A program made the translations under genes and the position numbers. A stretch of 64,000 nt of DNA from Paraoerskovia marina DSM 21750. GTDB lineage: Bacteria; Actinomycetota; Actinomycetes; Actinomycetales; Cellulomonadaceae. Shown piece after piece: positions 40,671 through 49,099 of this stretch; within the stretch, counting starts at the first letter, position 1, and each line of letters opens with the position of its first letter. The notes beneath the pieces were generated by a model. That model had not been told where the DNA came from and ran no database searches. It was given only the letters and a program-made list of their open reading frames with translations. Where the stretch lies: positions 372,001 through 436,000 of the forward strand of contig NZ_JNIY01000003.1 in the NCBI RefSeq assembly GCF_000701465.1, in the 5' to 3' direction.

Positions 40671-41948
40671 TCAGCCCGCGGCGAGCGCCTGCTCGACGTC
40701 CTCGATCAGGTCCGCGGGGTCCTCGAGCCCGACCGAGAGACGAACTGTCGTCTCGGCGATTCCGACGGCCGCGCGGCCGTCCGGGCCGAGCTTGCGGTGC
40801 GTCGTCGTCGCCGGGTGCGTGATCAGGGACTTCGTGTCGCCGAGGTTGTTCGAGATGTCGACGACGCGGAGTGCGTCGAGGAACTGGAACGACCGCTTCT
40901 TCGCCGTCTCGGGGTCCGTGCCGTCGGGGACGTCCAGGTCGAAGGTGACGACGGTCCCGCCGCCCGTCTGCTGCGCGCGGGCCAGGTCGGCCTGCGGGTG
41001 TGAGTCGAGGAACGGGTAGCGCACGGCCGCGATCCCGGGGAGCGACTCGAGCTGCTCGGCGAGCCGGTGGGCCGCGGCGTTCTGCGCGCGGACCCGGACG
41101 TCGAGCGTCTCGAGGCCCTTGAGCAGCGTCCAGGCGTTGAACGGCGACAGCGACGGGCCGGTGTTGCGGATCATCGTCTTCACGGGGCCGTCGATGTAGT
41201 CCGACGACCCGAGGATCGCGCCGCCGAGAACCCGCCCCTGGCCGTCGATGTGCTTCGTCGCGGAGTACACCACGGCGTCGGCACCGAGCTCGAGCGGCTT
41301 CTGCATCAGCGGTGTCGCGAACACGTTGTCGAGGACGACGAGCGCACCCGCACGGTGCGCGAGGTCGCAGACCGCACGGACGTCGACGATGTCCTGCATC
41401 GGGTTGGACGGGGTCTCGAAGAAGACGACGTCCGCCGGCGTGGACAGCGCCTCCTCCCACTGGGAGAGGACGTGACCGTCGACGTAGTCGGTCTGCACAC
41501 CCCAGCGCGCGAAGATCTCGTCGAAGATGACAAGGGTCGAGCCGAAGAGGGCGCGGGCCGCGACGATGCGCGATCCCTGGCCGACGATCGCCGCGAGCGA
41601 CGTGAAGACGGCCGACATCCCCGTCGCCGTGGCGAAGCAGGCCTCGGCCCCCTCCATCAGGCGCATCCGTTCCTCGAACGTGTGCACCGTCGGGTTGCCG
41701 TACCGGGAGTAGATGAAACGGTCGGCGTCGCCGGTGAAGGCGGCCTCAGCCTCGGCGGCCGACTCGTAGGCGTAGCCCTGGGTGAGGAACAGCGCCTCGC
41801 TGGTCTCGCCGAACTCGGAGCGGCGGTGCCCTCCGCGCACGGCGAGCGTCGCCGGACGGGCGCTCGCGGGCAGAGGCCCGCGGGCACGGCCTCCAGGCAC
41901 CTCGCCGGGGCCCGAGGGGCCCGCGACGGACCCGTAGGGCGCGCTCAT
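40671..41948 (-). CDS. metZ: O-succinylhomoserine sulfhydrylase
   Basis: Predicted 425-residue PLP enzyme making homocysteine from O-succinylhomoserine and sulfide for methionine synthesis. The PLP lysine is Lys232 in YSATKHIDGQGR, with YSRYGNPTV, FETPSNP, DNVFATP and the C-terminal SLITHPATTTH and RLSVGLEDP. The extended N-terminus (about 30 residues) is poorly conserved. It overlaps the rhodanese gene upstream (ATGA), giving a two-gene operon under a SAM riboswitch. Cystathionine gamma-synthase is the main alternative within the same family. Confidence 0.92.
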   Translation of the reverse strand: MSAPYGSVAGPSGPGEVPGGRARGPLPASARPATLAVRGGHRRSEFGETSEALFLTQGYAYESAAEAEAAFTGDADRFIYSRYGNPTVHTFEERMRLMEGAEACFATATGMSAVFTSLAAIVGQGSRIVAARALFGSTLVIFDEIFARWGVQTDYVDGHVLSQWEEALSTPADVVFFETPSNPMQDIVDVRAVCDLAHRAGALVVLDNVFATPLMQKPLELGADAVVYSATKHIDGQGRVLGGAILGSSDYIDGPVKTMIRNTGPSLSPFNAWTLLKGLETLDVRVRAQNAAAHRLAEQLESLPGIAAVRYPFLDSHPQADLARAQQTGGGTVVTFDLDVPDGTDPETAKKRSFQFLDALRVVDISNNLGDTKSLITHPATTTHRKLGPDGRAAVGIAETTVRLSVGLEDPADLIEDVEQALAAG

Positions 41949-42394
41949 GCGGAGGTCCACGTGGTGCTCGGCAGGCCGGCGACGCGCCACCCGTTCTGGT
42001 TGCGGACGCCGAGCGCGTCGGCGTCGCCCTCGAAGCCCTCGAGCACGTTGTACGCGGGGCCGAGACCGGCCGCGGTCGCGGCGGCGGCGGCACCGATCGA
42101 GCGGTTGCCCGACCGGCACAGGAACACGAGGGTGCGCCCGTCGCCCGGCGTCACGCCGGCCTCGAGGATGGGGTCGAGGAAGTGCGGGTTCGGGCCGAGC
42201 TGGGTGACCCAGGGGGTGTACACGGTCTCCTTGTCGAGCGAGGAGACGTCGGCGACGCCGATCGTGCGCCACTCGCCCTCGGTGCGGACGTCGACGAGCA
42301 CCGCACGCTCGTCGGTGGCGAGGATCTGCCACGCGTCCTGGGGGGTGATGTGACCGGCAAAGCCGTCGGCGGGTCGGATGTCCGGGGTGCTCAT
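41945..42394 (-). CDS. Rhodanese-like sulfurtransferase
   Basis: Predicted 149-residue single-domain rhodanese. The active-site loop is FLCRSGNRS with catalytic Cys93, preceded by VLVDVRTEGEW. It probably carries persulfide sulfur and is translated together with metZ, so a role in delivering sulfide or scavenging sulfur for homocysteine synthesis is reasonable. ATG 42394 follows GGAGGAGCTC; that ribosome site touches the 3' strand of the riboswitch P1 stem. Confidence 0.92.
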   Translation of the reverse strand: MSTPDIRPADGFAGHITPQDAWQILATDERAVLVDVRTEGEWRTIGVADVSSLDKETVYTPWVTQLGPNPHFLDPILEAGVTPGDGRTLVFLCRSGNRSIGAAAAATAAGLGPAYNVLEGFEGDADALGVRNQNGWRVAGLPSTTWTSA

Positions 42395-42402
42395 GAGCTC
42401 CT

Positions 42403-42492
42403 CCATCGGTCGTGGCGGTAGCACCCGCGCCCTGAGGGCCAGGGGGGTTGCTGCGGCGTCATCGTGCCAAGTCACTCAGCCGCTCTGGATGG
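42403..42492 (-). promoter_or_regulatory. SAM riboswitch (SAM-I/S-box-like, compact) upstream of rhodanese-metZ
   Basis: Read on the minus strand, the leader shows CCATC paired with GATGG (P1), GCGGC paired with GCCGC (P2) enclosing a TGAG...GATGAC kink-turn, then CAGCAACCC, a P3 hairpin CCCTG-GCCCT-CAGGG and GGTGCTACC. These are the S-box core elements in the right order. A clear P4 is missing. The 3' strand of P1 overlaps the Shine-Dalgarno GGAGG of the rhodanese gene by two bases, which points to SAM-dependent control of translation. Confidence 0.8.
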
Positions 42493-42607
42493 TTGGAGGG
42501 ATCGTACGTCACCGCGGACCGGCGTCAACACGCCGTCTCAGATTTGATGCCCACGATGCGAGATCGCCTTTTGACAGGCCCGGACCGGCTCGCCATTCTT
42601 GGAGGCA

Positions 42608-42723
42608 GGTCATGAGTGCCAGCGCGAAACCCCGGTTTGCTGGCCGGCAACCCTCCTCCCACGGTGGGGTGCCCCGGGTGACGACCCGGCCGTTCACCAG
42701 GTGGTGCGCGGCAAGCGTGGGAC
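42608..42723 (+). promoter_or_regulatory. SAM-IV riboswitch upstream of a cysteine-desulfurase-like gene
   Basis: The plus-strand leader matches the SAM-IV class as recalled from mycobacteria: GGTCATGAGTGCCAGCG, CCCCGGTTTGCTGGCCGG, CAACCCTCC, GGTGGGGTGCCCCGGGTGA, GACC closing P1, and the downstream CGCGGCAAGCG pseudoknot strand. An 18 bp palindrome (GGGACGCCGCGGCGTCCC, 42719-42736) follows and ends five bases before the TTGGAGGA ribosome site, probably forming the expression platform. Confidence 0.9.
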
Positions 42724-42754
42724 GCCGCGGCGTCCCGGATCTTGGAGGACTGCA

Positions 42755-44158
42755 GTGAGCGCACCAACTCTCGGGACCACGGTCTGTGACCACCTGGACC
42801 CCGTGCTCCCCGTCACCGGCGCCGAGACCCTCGTCCCGCGGGTCGGTGCCGCCCCGATCCGGTACGCCAACCTCGACGTCGCCGCCTCGGCCCCCGCCCT
42901 GGCGAGCGTCGCCGAGCGCGTCGCCGAGGTGCTGCCGCTGTACGCGAGCGTGCACCGCGGTGCCGGGTACCTCTCGCAGGTCTCGACCGCCCTGTACGAG
43001 GCCTCCCGGCACACCATCGGCGACTTCGTCGGCGCACGGCCGGACGACGTCGTGGTCGTCACGCGCAACACCACCGACTCGTTGAACCTGCTCGCCGGCT
43101 GCGTCCCCGCGGGGCCCGACGGCCTGCCCGGTCGGGTCCTGGTGCTCGACCTCGAGCACCACGCCAACCTGTTGCCGTGGCAGCGCGGGAGCGCGACGGT
43201 GCTGACCGCCGCACCGACGGTCTCCGGCACCCTCGCGGCCCTGCGGGCCGAGCTCGCGCGGACGCCCTACGTCCTGCTCGCCGTCACCGCGGCGTCGAAC
43301 GTCACGGGGGAGTCGTTGCCCCTCGTGGACGTCGTCAAGATCGCGCACGACGCCGGAGCCCGGGTCGTCCTCGACGGCGCCCAGCTGGTCCCGCACCGCA
43401 GGGTCTCGCTCGCCCGGAGCGGCGCCGACTGGATCGTATTCTCCGGCCACAAGACCTATGCGCCGTTCGGCGCGGGCGCGCTCGTCGGCCGCCGCGACTG
43501 GCTCGACTCGGGCACGCCCTACCTGGCCGGCGGCGGGGCCGTGCGTCAGGTCGGGCTCGACGAGACCCGGTGGCAGTCCGCACCGGCCCGCCACGAGGCA
43601 GGGTCGCCCAACGTCATCGGCGCCGTGGCGCTCGCGGCGGCCTGCGACGCGCTCGCGGCCGTCGACCCGGCCGAGCTCGCCGAGCACGAGGCCGTGCTGC
43701 GACGGCGCCTCGTCGACGGCCTGTCTGCGATCGAGGGGGTCGAGGTCGTCAGCCTCTGGCCCGACGCCGAGGACCCGGTCGGTGTCGTGACGTTCGCCGT
43801 CGAGGGGCACGACCCCGGCTTCGTGGCCGCCTACCTCTCGGCCGAGCACGGCATCGGTGTGCGTGACGGACGGTTCTGCGCCCACCCGCTGCTCTCACGG
43901 CTCGGTCTGACCGGCGGGGCCATCCGCGCCTCGGTCGGAGTCGGCACCGCGGGTGAGGAGGTCGAGCGCCTGATCCGTGCCCTCGAGACGTTCGTCGCCC
44001 AGGGCACGCAGGTGGAGTACACCGTCGTGGAGGGCTGCTGGACCGTCGTCGACGACCCTCGTCCGGTGCCCGCCGGTTCTGGGCTCTCCGGTCTCTTCGC
44101 CACGGCAGCGGCCGGCTTCGTCGCCGAGTCCGCCGGATGCGGCCCGGTGCCGGAGTAG
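42755..44158 (+). CDS. Class V aminotransferase, cysteine-desulfurase-like
   Basis: Predicted 467-residue PLP enzyme of the SufS/CsdA-like group. PLP lysine is Lys233 in VFSGHKTYAPFGAGAL; VHRGAGYLSQVST, VVVTRNTTDSLN and DLEHHANLLPW (His stacking on PLP) are typical, and the loop GVRDGRFCAHPLL carries the Cys expected to accept sulfur. It should release sulfur from cysteine or a related amino acid. Compared with SufS it has an extra C-terminal 50 residues. GTG 42755 follows TTGGAGGA. Control by a SAM-IV riboswitch ties it to sulfur amino acid status; no Fe-S assembly genes are adjacent. Confidence 0.87.
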   Translation: MSAPTLGTTVCDHLDPVLPVTGAETLVPRVGAAPIRYANLDVAASAPALASVAERVAEVLPLYASVHRGAGYLSQVSTALYEASRHTIGDFVGARPDDVVVVTRNTTDSLNLLAGCVPAGPDGLPGRVLVLDLEHHANLLPWQRGSATVLTAAPTVSGTLAALRAELARTPYVLLAVTAASNVTGESLPLVDVVKIAHDAGARVVLDGAQLVPHRRVSLARSGADWIVFSGHKTYAPFGAGALVGRRDWLDSGTPYLAGGGAVRQVGLDETRWQSAPARHEAGSPNVIGAVALAAACDALAAVDPAELAEHEAVLRRRLVDGLSAIEGVEVVSLWPDAEDPVGVVTFAVEGHDPGFVAAYLSAEHGIGVRDGRFCAHPLLSRLGLTGGAIRASVGVGTAGEEVERLIRALETFVAQGTQVEYTVVEGCWTVVDDPRPVPAGSGLSGLFATAAAGFVAESAGCGPVPE

Positions 44159-44215
44159 CTGCGAGCGGCGAAACGACGGTCCGGCGCCGCCCGGTCTCGC
44201 ACCCTCACCTGGCAG

Positions 44216-44254
44216 CACGACGGCCCCCACCCGCAGCGGGTGGGGGCCGTCGTG
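44216..44254. terminator. Bidirectional hairpin terminator
   Basis: An 18 bp perfect stem (arm from CACGACGGCCCCCACCCG) with a 3-base loop lies between the desulfurase-like gene and the convergent csbD-like gene. Confidence 0.87.
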
Positions 44255-44261
44255 GTCAGCG

Positions 44262-44435
44262 TCAGTGCTTGAAGGCGTCCTTGGCCTTCTCGCCTGCCTG
44301 CTTGACGTCGGAGGAGGCCTGGTCGGCCTTGCCCTCGGCCTCAAGACGCTCGTTGTCGGACGCCTTGCCGGCGCCCTCCTTGATCTTGCCCTGAGCGTCT
44401 TCTGCTGCGTTCGAGATCTTGTCGCCGATACCCAT
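44262..44435 (-). CDS. CsbD-family stress protein
   Basis: A 57-residue, highly charged Lys/Ala/Glu/Asp-rich protein starting MGIGDKISNAAEDAQGKIKE, with the GKASDNERLEAEGKADQ segment characteristic of the CsbD-like family. Such proteins are induced by general stress sigma factors; their molecular role is unknown. The start ATG at 44435 has AAAGGAG upstream. It is small, monocistronic and followed by a shared terminator. Confidence 0.92.
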   Translation of the reverse strand: MGIGDKISNAAEDAQGKIKEGAGKASDNERLEAEGKADQASSDVKQAGEKAKDAFKH

Positions 44436-44501
44436 GTGCTGCTCCTTTCGTCGGTGAGACCGACCGTAAGGAGGTCGTGCGGAACTCGCACGCCGAGACC
44501 G

Positions 44502-45410
44502 TCAGCGTGGTGTCACCGACCCGTTGAGGTGCAGCAGACGCTTGCGCGCGTTCCATCCGGTGATGGACCACACGCCGTCGGTGCCCGGCCGGACGGAGAC
44601 GTCCACGACGCCGGGCAGCACGACCGGACGGGCGAACTGCACGTCCCAGTCGTAGGCGTCGCCCCGCGCCGGCCCGACCTGCGCCAGGGCGCGCGCGGCC
44701 GTGTACATGCCGTGGGCGATGGTGCGGGGAAACCCGAAGGCCTTGGCGCCGAGCACCGAGACGTGGATGGGGTTCCGGTCGCCCGAGACCGTCGCGTACG
44801 CCTTGCCGACCCGGGCGTCGAGCCGCCACCGTGCCGTGGGGAGCGGCGGGACGAACTCGGGTCGCTCCGTCTCCTCGGGAGCCGGGGCGATGTGGACACC
44901 CTTGGCCAGGTACGTCGAGACGCCCGTGTACGCGGGGGAGTCGTCCCCGACGACCGTCACGTCGGTGACCAGGTCGACCTGGGTCCCGCGACGGTGACCG
45001 CGCAGGCCCTCCGCCCGGGCCGTCACCGTCACCGACTCGCCGAGCTCGACGGGACGGAAAAGGCTGACGTGGTTCTCGACGTGGACCATGCCGAGCAGCG
45101 GCAGCGGGAATTCGGGCCGCACCATCAGGGCCGTCGCGAGCGGGAACCCGAGCACGTGAAGGAACCCGGCAGGCATCGTCTCGCTCGGGCGCTCGCCGAC
45201 CAGCCGCTCGTACTCGGCCAGGCGGCGCGCGACGTCGTCGCCCGAAGTGGAGACCTCTGCCACCCGCAGCGTGGTGTCCGGCAGCGTGGTGGTCTGCGGC
45301 GCGTCCGACCCGGGCAGCACGCGCCGCGCCGCGGCGACGCCCGAGCCGGACGCGCCACGGACGAACGACCCGCCGAGCGGTGGGATCTGCCCGAGCTCCT
45401 CGACGGTCAC
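44502..45410 (-). CDS. MaoC-like hydratase/dehydratase (HtdX-like)
   Basis: Predicted 302-residue double-hotdog enoyl hydratase or hydroxyacyl dehydratase. The hydratase-2 motif is in the C-terminal half: SGDRNPIHVSVLGAKAFGFPRTIAHGMYTAA, with catalytic Asp and His. GTG 45410 overlaps the stop of the reductase gene (GTGA). With the FabG4-like and thiolase genes it forms a three-gene operon whose order matches htdX-fabG4-fadA2 of Mycobacterium tuberculosis, so it likely acts on CoA-linked 3-hydroxyacyl chains. Confidence 0.9.
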   Translation of the reverse strand: MTVEELGQIPPLGGSFVRGASGSGVAAARRVLPGSDAPQTTTLPDTTLRVAEVSTSGDDVARRLAEYERLVGERPSETMPAGFLHVLGFPLATALMVRPEFPLPLLGMVHVENHVSLFRPVELGESVTVTARAEGLRGHRRGTQVDLVTDVTVVGDDSPAYTGVSTYLAKGVHIAPAPEETERPEFVPPLPTARWRLDARVGKAYATVSGDRNPIHVSVLGAKAFGFPRTIAHGMYTAARALAQVGPARGDAYDWDVQFARPVVLPGVVDVSVRPGTDGVWSITGWNARKRLLHLNGSVTPR

Positions 45411-46780
45411 TGGCCCACCAGGTTCTGCCCGCACACGCGGAGCACCTGGCCGTTGACGCCCGTCGAGCCCGGCGACGCGAGGAACGCGATGGCCTCCGCG
45501 ACGTCGATCGGCTGACCGCCCTGCTGCAGCGAGGACGCGCGACGCGCCACCTGCCGTGCGATCGCGGGGATGGAGGCCGTCATGTCGGTCTCGATGAACC
45601 CCGGGGCGACGGCGTTGGCCGTGCCGCCGACCGCGGCGATCAGCGGTGCAGTCGCACGCGTGTGCCCGATGACACCGGCCTTCGAGAACCCGTAGTTCGT
45701 CTGCCCGCGGTTCCCGGCGATCCCGGACGTCGAGGCGAGCGAGACGATGTGGGGGTTCTCGGAGAAGCCGTTCGCCCCGAGCAGGTACTCGTTGATGCGC
45801 AGCTGGGCGTCGAGGTTCACCGCGATCACGGCGTCCCACTTCTCCGGCTTCATGTTGGCGAGCAGCTTGTCCCGCAGGATCCCGGCGTTGTGCACGAGGA
45901 CGTGCAGGCCGCCGTGGCGGGCGCGGGCGTGCTCGAGGATCCGCGCGCCGGCGTCGGGTGCGGTGACGTCGAGCTGCAGCGCGGTACCGCCGACCTCGTT
46001 GGCCACCCGGGCGAGCGAGTCACCCGCGGCGGGGACGTCGACGACGACGACGTGCGCGCCGTCGCGAGACAGGGTGCGGGCGACGTCCGCCCCGATCCCG
46101 CGGGCCGCGCCCGTCACGACGGCGACGCGGCCGGCGAGCGGGCGCGTCCAGTCGAAGTCCGTGGCGTCCCAGGACGGGCCGTCACCGACCTTCAGCAGCT
46201 GCCCGTCGACGAACGCCGACTTGCTGGAGAGGAAGAAGTGCAGCGCGGCCAGCACCGACGGGTCGCCGACCTGCGCGGCCTCGGTGAGCTGGATGCCGTT
46301 GCCCGTGGCCCCGCCGCGCAGCTCCTTGGCGAGCGACCGCAGGAACCCGTCCACGCCGTTGCGGGTCGCGGAGAGCGCCGGGGCGTCACCGGCCACGGTG
46401 GCACGGGAGATCGTGACGACCCGGCCGTTGCCGGCGAGGTTGCGCAGGTTCGCGCCGATCGCGAGCACGGTCTCGGAGAGGTCGGTGGGCTTCTGGGCCT
46501 CGGTCATGACGGCGACGATCGCGCCCCACCGCAGCGCCGGGTCGGGCGTCGAGCCCGCGGGCACCTGGCGGACGTCGAGGTCCCAGCCGAGCAGTGCGGC
46601 GGCGACGCGGTCGGCGTCGTCCTCCACGCCCGGGCGCCCGCCGACGACGAGCACCGGGCCCGTGGTCAGCGGCTGGCCCGGCGCCCAGCGGCGCAGCACG
46701 GCCGGACGCGGCAGGCCGAGCTTCTTGGCGAGCGTCTTGGTGACGCCGGAGTTGACGGCCTTGAGGTAGGAGTCAGCCAT
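45407..46780 (-). CDS. High-molecular-weight 3-oxoacyl-ACP/CoA reductase (FabG4-like)
   Basis: Predicted 457-residue SDR with two Rossmann-like halves. The N-terminal half (about 1-210) is a degenerate flavodoxin-like domain; the C-terminal half holds the NAD(H) site TGAARGIG, NAGILRD, the Ser of SLASTSG and NYGFSKAG with catalytic Tyr and Lys, then APGFIETDMT. This length and layout are those of FabG4, which reduces 3-ketoacyl-CoA. It lies 3 bp after the thiolase stop and overlaps the MaoC gene. Confidence 0.93.
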   Translation of the reverse strand: MADSYLKAVNSGVTKTLAKKLGLPRPAVLRRWAPGQPLTTGPVLVVGGRPGVEDDADRVAAALLGWDLDVRQVPAGSTPDPALRWGAIVAVMTEAQKPTDLSETVLAIGANLRNLAGNGRVVTISRATVAGDAPALSATRNGVDGFLRSLAKELRGGATGNGIQLTEAAQVGDPSVLAALHFFLSSKSAFVDGQLLKVGDGPSWDATDFDWTRPLAGRVAVVTGAARGIGADVARTLSRDGAHVVVVDVPAAGDSLARVANEVGGTALQLDVTAPDAGARILEHARARHGGLHVLVHNAGILRDKLLANMKPEKWDAVIAVNLDAQLRINEYLLGANGFSENPHIVSLASTSGIAGNRGQTNYGFSKAGVIGHTRATAPLIAAVGGTANAVAPGFIETDMTASIPAIARQVARRASSLQQGGQPIDVAEAIAFLASPGSTGVNGQVLRVCGQNLVGQ

Positions 46781-46783
46781 GGT

Positions 46784-48223
46784 TCACGCCTCCGTTCCGG
46801 TGGTGCTGGTCGCGCTGGTCGAGCCTGTCGAGACCGAGCCTGTCGCGCTGGTCGAGCCTGTCGCGCTGGTCGAGCCTGTCGAGACCGAGCCGTCGGCCGC
46901 GGACTCGATGATCGCCGCGACCCCGAGGCCGCCGGCGGCGCAGACCGAGATCAGCGCGCGTGCGGGCCTGCCGGTCTCGGCGGCTCGTTCTGCGACCAGC
47001 TTGGCCGCGGTGGCCACGATCCGCCCGCCGGTGGCGGCGAACGGGTGTCCCGCGGCGACCGACGAGCCGTTGACGTTCAGGCGCTCGCGGTCGATCGAGC
47101 CGAGCGGGGCATCGAGGCCGAGCTCGGTGCGGCAGTAGTCGGCGTCCTCCCACGCGGCGAGCGTGGTGAGCACGGTCGACGCGAAGGCCTCGTGGATCTC
47201 GTAGAAGTCGAAGTCCTGGAGCGTGAGCTCCTGCCGGGTGAGCAGCCGCGCGACGGCGTGGGCGGGAGCCATCAGCAGGCCCTCGTGGCCGTGCACGTAG
47301 TCGACGGCGGCGGTCTCGGCGTCGACGACCTTGGCGAGGACGGGCAGGTTGCGCTCGGCGGCCCACTCGCGCGAGGCGAGCAGGACGGCGGAGGCGCCGT
47401 CGGTCAGCGGGGTCGAGTTGCCTGCCGTCATGGTCGGCTCGGTGCCCTCGAGGTTCTTGCCGAAGACGGGCTTGAGCCCGGCGAGCTTCTCCATCGTGCT
47501 GTCGCCACGCAGGTTCTGGTCCCGCGTCAGCCCGCGGAACGGGGTGACGAGGTCGTCGAAGAACCCGGAGTCCCACGCGGCGGCGAGGTGCTGGTGGCTC
47601 GCCAGCGCGATCTCGTCCTGCGCCTCGCGGGTGATGCCCCACGTCGCGGTCGTCACGGCCTGGTGCTCACCCATCGACATGCCGGTGCGCGGCTCGTCGG
47701 TGCTCGGCGTCAGCGGTGCGATGTCGGCGGGACGGATGGCCGCGAACGCCTTGAGGCGTGCGCCGAGCGTCTTGGCGTGGCCGGCCGCGAGCAGTGCACG
47801 GCGCAGGCCCTCGCTGACGGCGATGGGGGCGTCCGAGACGGTGTCGGTGCCGCCGGCGATGCCGGACTCGACCTGGCCGAGCTTGATCTTGTTGGAGATC
47901 GTGACGACGGCCTCGAGGCCGGTCGCGCACGCCTGCTGCAGGTCGTACGCGGGTGTCTGGGAGGAGAGCGACGAGCCGAGGACGGACTCGCGCACGAGGT
48001 TGAAGTCCCGGGCGTGCTTCAGCACCGCGCCACCGACGACCTCGCCGATGCGCTCGCCCTGCAGTCCGTACCGGGCGACGAGACCCTCGAGCGCCGCGGT
48101 GAACATCTCCTGGTTGCTCGCGGAGGAGTACTTGCCTCCCGCGCGGGCGAAGGGGATTCGGTTGCCGCCGACGATGACGGCCTCTGCTGCCGGGGGTGTC
48201 GTTTGGTTCTTGCTCGTGGCCAC
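46784..48223 (-). CDS. Acetyl-CoA C-acyltransferase (thiolase, FadA2/FadI-like)
   Basis: Predicted 479-residue thiolase of the last step of beta-oxidation or its reverse. The acylated Cys is in YDLQQACATG, and the C-terminal active site has NVNGSSVAAGHPFAATGGR and the second Cys in SVCAAGG. The protein proper ends near IIESAA; the following 33 residues (repeats of STGSTSATG) are encoded by REP-like palindromic DNA. It is the first gene of the fabG4/htdX operon and is divergent from a TetR gene. Confidence 0.92.
   Translation of the reverse strand: MATSKNQTTPPAAEAVIVGGNRIPFARAGGKYSSASNQEMFTAALEGLVARYGLQGERIGEVVGGAVLKHARDFNLVRESVLGSSLSSQTPAYDLQQACATGLEAVVTISNKIKLGQVESGIAGGTDTVSDAPIAVSEGLRRALLAAGHAKTLGARLKAFAAIRPADIAPLTPSTDEPRTGMSMGEHQAVTTATWGITREAQDEIALASHQHLAAAWDSGFFDDLVTPFRGLTRDQNLRGDSTMEKLAGLKPVFGKNLEGTEPTMTAGNSTPLTDGASAVLLASREWAAERNLPVLAKVVDAETAAVDYVHGHEGLLMAPAHAVARLLTRQELTLQDFDFYEIHEAFASTVLTTLAAWEDADYCRTELGLDAPLGSIDRERLNVNGSSVAAGHPFAATGGRIVATAAKLVAERAAETGRPARALISVCAAGGLGVAAIIESAADGSVSTGSTSATGSTSATGSVSTGSTSATSTTGTEA
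46804..46893. repeat. REP-like repeats inside the 3' end of the thiolase gene
   Basis: Three arms built on CGCGCTGGTCGAGCCTGT(CGAGACCGAGCC) are arranged in tandem and match the family flanking the GIY-YIG gene 25 kb away. They lie wholly within the thiolase reading frame and are read as Ser/Thr/Gly repeats on the minus strand, keeping the stop just beyond. Confidence 0.9.
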
Positions 48224-48297
48224 AGCCTGGGCTCCCTTGCGTCGGTTGTCGTCCTCGGGGCGGGATGGCGCCTCACGAGGTGTCCAAGACCCACAGT

Positions 48298-48320
48298 ACC
48301 TGATACTCTCGGTTCCAGGT
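48298..48320. promoter_or_regulatory. Candidate TetR operator between thiolase and TetR genes
   Basis: Short arms ACCTG and CAGGT face each other across 13 bp within an AT-richer patch of the 171 bp divergent region. The arms are short, so this is a weak proposal. Confidence 0.3.
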
Positions 48321-48394
48321 GAGCCCAGTCACAGGCTCCCTCCCTGCGTGCCCAGCGTAGGGACGACACCGACGTCGGGCAGCAGGAGGAACGC

Positions 48395-49099
48395 GTGGGC
48401 AACAACCAGCCTGCCACGGTGGACGGACGCTCCACCCGATGGGACGACCACCGCGCCGCACGCCGCGCCGAGCTCGTCCATGCCGCGCGCAAGGTCGTGC
48501 ACAAGAACGGCCCCGCCGTGTCGATGGACGAGATCGCCACCGCCTCGGGCACATCCAAGTCGATCATCTACCGGTACTTCGACGACAAGGTGGGCCTGCA
48601 GGTCGCGGTCGGCAACTCCGTCGGCGAGGCGATGCACGACGCCCTGGCGACCGCGGCGGCAGCCGCCGGAACCCCGGAGCGGGCGCTGCGCGCCATGGTC
48701 CGGGTCTACCTCGAGATGGTCGAGCAGTCGCCGAACGTCTACCACTTCGTGATGCGCACCGGAGTCGTCGCGGGCACCGACGTCGAGGGCCGGCCCGCCA
48801 AGGCGCCCCTCGATGCCTTCCTCGAGTCCGTGACCGAGCTCGTCGCCCAGCCGTTCGCGCAGGCCGCGCACGTCTCCGAGGGGACCGCCGCCGTCTGGGC
48901 CGCGGGCGCCGTCGGATTCGTCCGCGGGACGGGCGAGTGGTGGCTGCACCACCGCGACGAGCCCGGGACACCGAGCCGCGAGGAGCTCACCGAGCAGGTC
49001 GCCGACTGGCTGTGGTTCGGCCCCGTCGGCCTCTTTTCACCCACCCGCGGGGACGACGCGTCCACGCACCACCACCCGAGTACCCCTGGGGAGCACTGA
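48395..49099 (+). CDS. TetR-family transcriptional regulator
   Basis: Predicted 234-residue repressor with HTH at about residues 27-72 (ELVHAARKVVHKNGPAVSMDEIATASGTSKSIIYRYFDDK) and a ligand domain of the kind found in fatty-acid regulators. GTG 48395 follows GGAGGAAC. Its stop overlaps the ATG of the acyl-CoA oxidase-like gene (TGATG), and it is divergent from the thiolase operon, so it probably controls both arms of this lipid module. An acyl-CoA ligand is a reasonable guess. Confidence 0.9.
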   Translation: MGNNQPATVDGRSTRWDDHRAARRAELVHAARKVVHKNGPAVSMDEIATASGTSKSIIYRYFDDKVGLQVAVGNSVGEAMHDALATAAAAAGTPERALRAMVRVYLEMVEQSPNVYHFVMRTGVVAGTDVEGRPAKAPLDAFLESVTELVAQPFAQAAHVSEGTAAVWAAGAVGFVRGTGEWWLHHRDEPGTPSREELTEQVADWLWFGPVGLFSPTRGDDASTHHHPSTPGEH

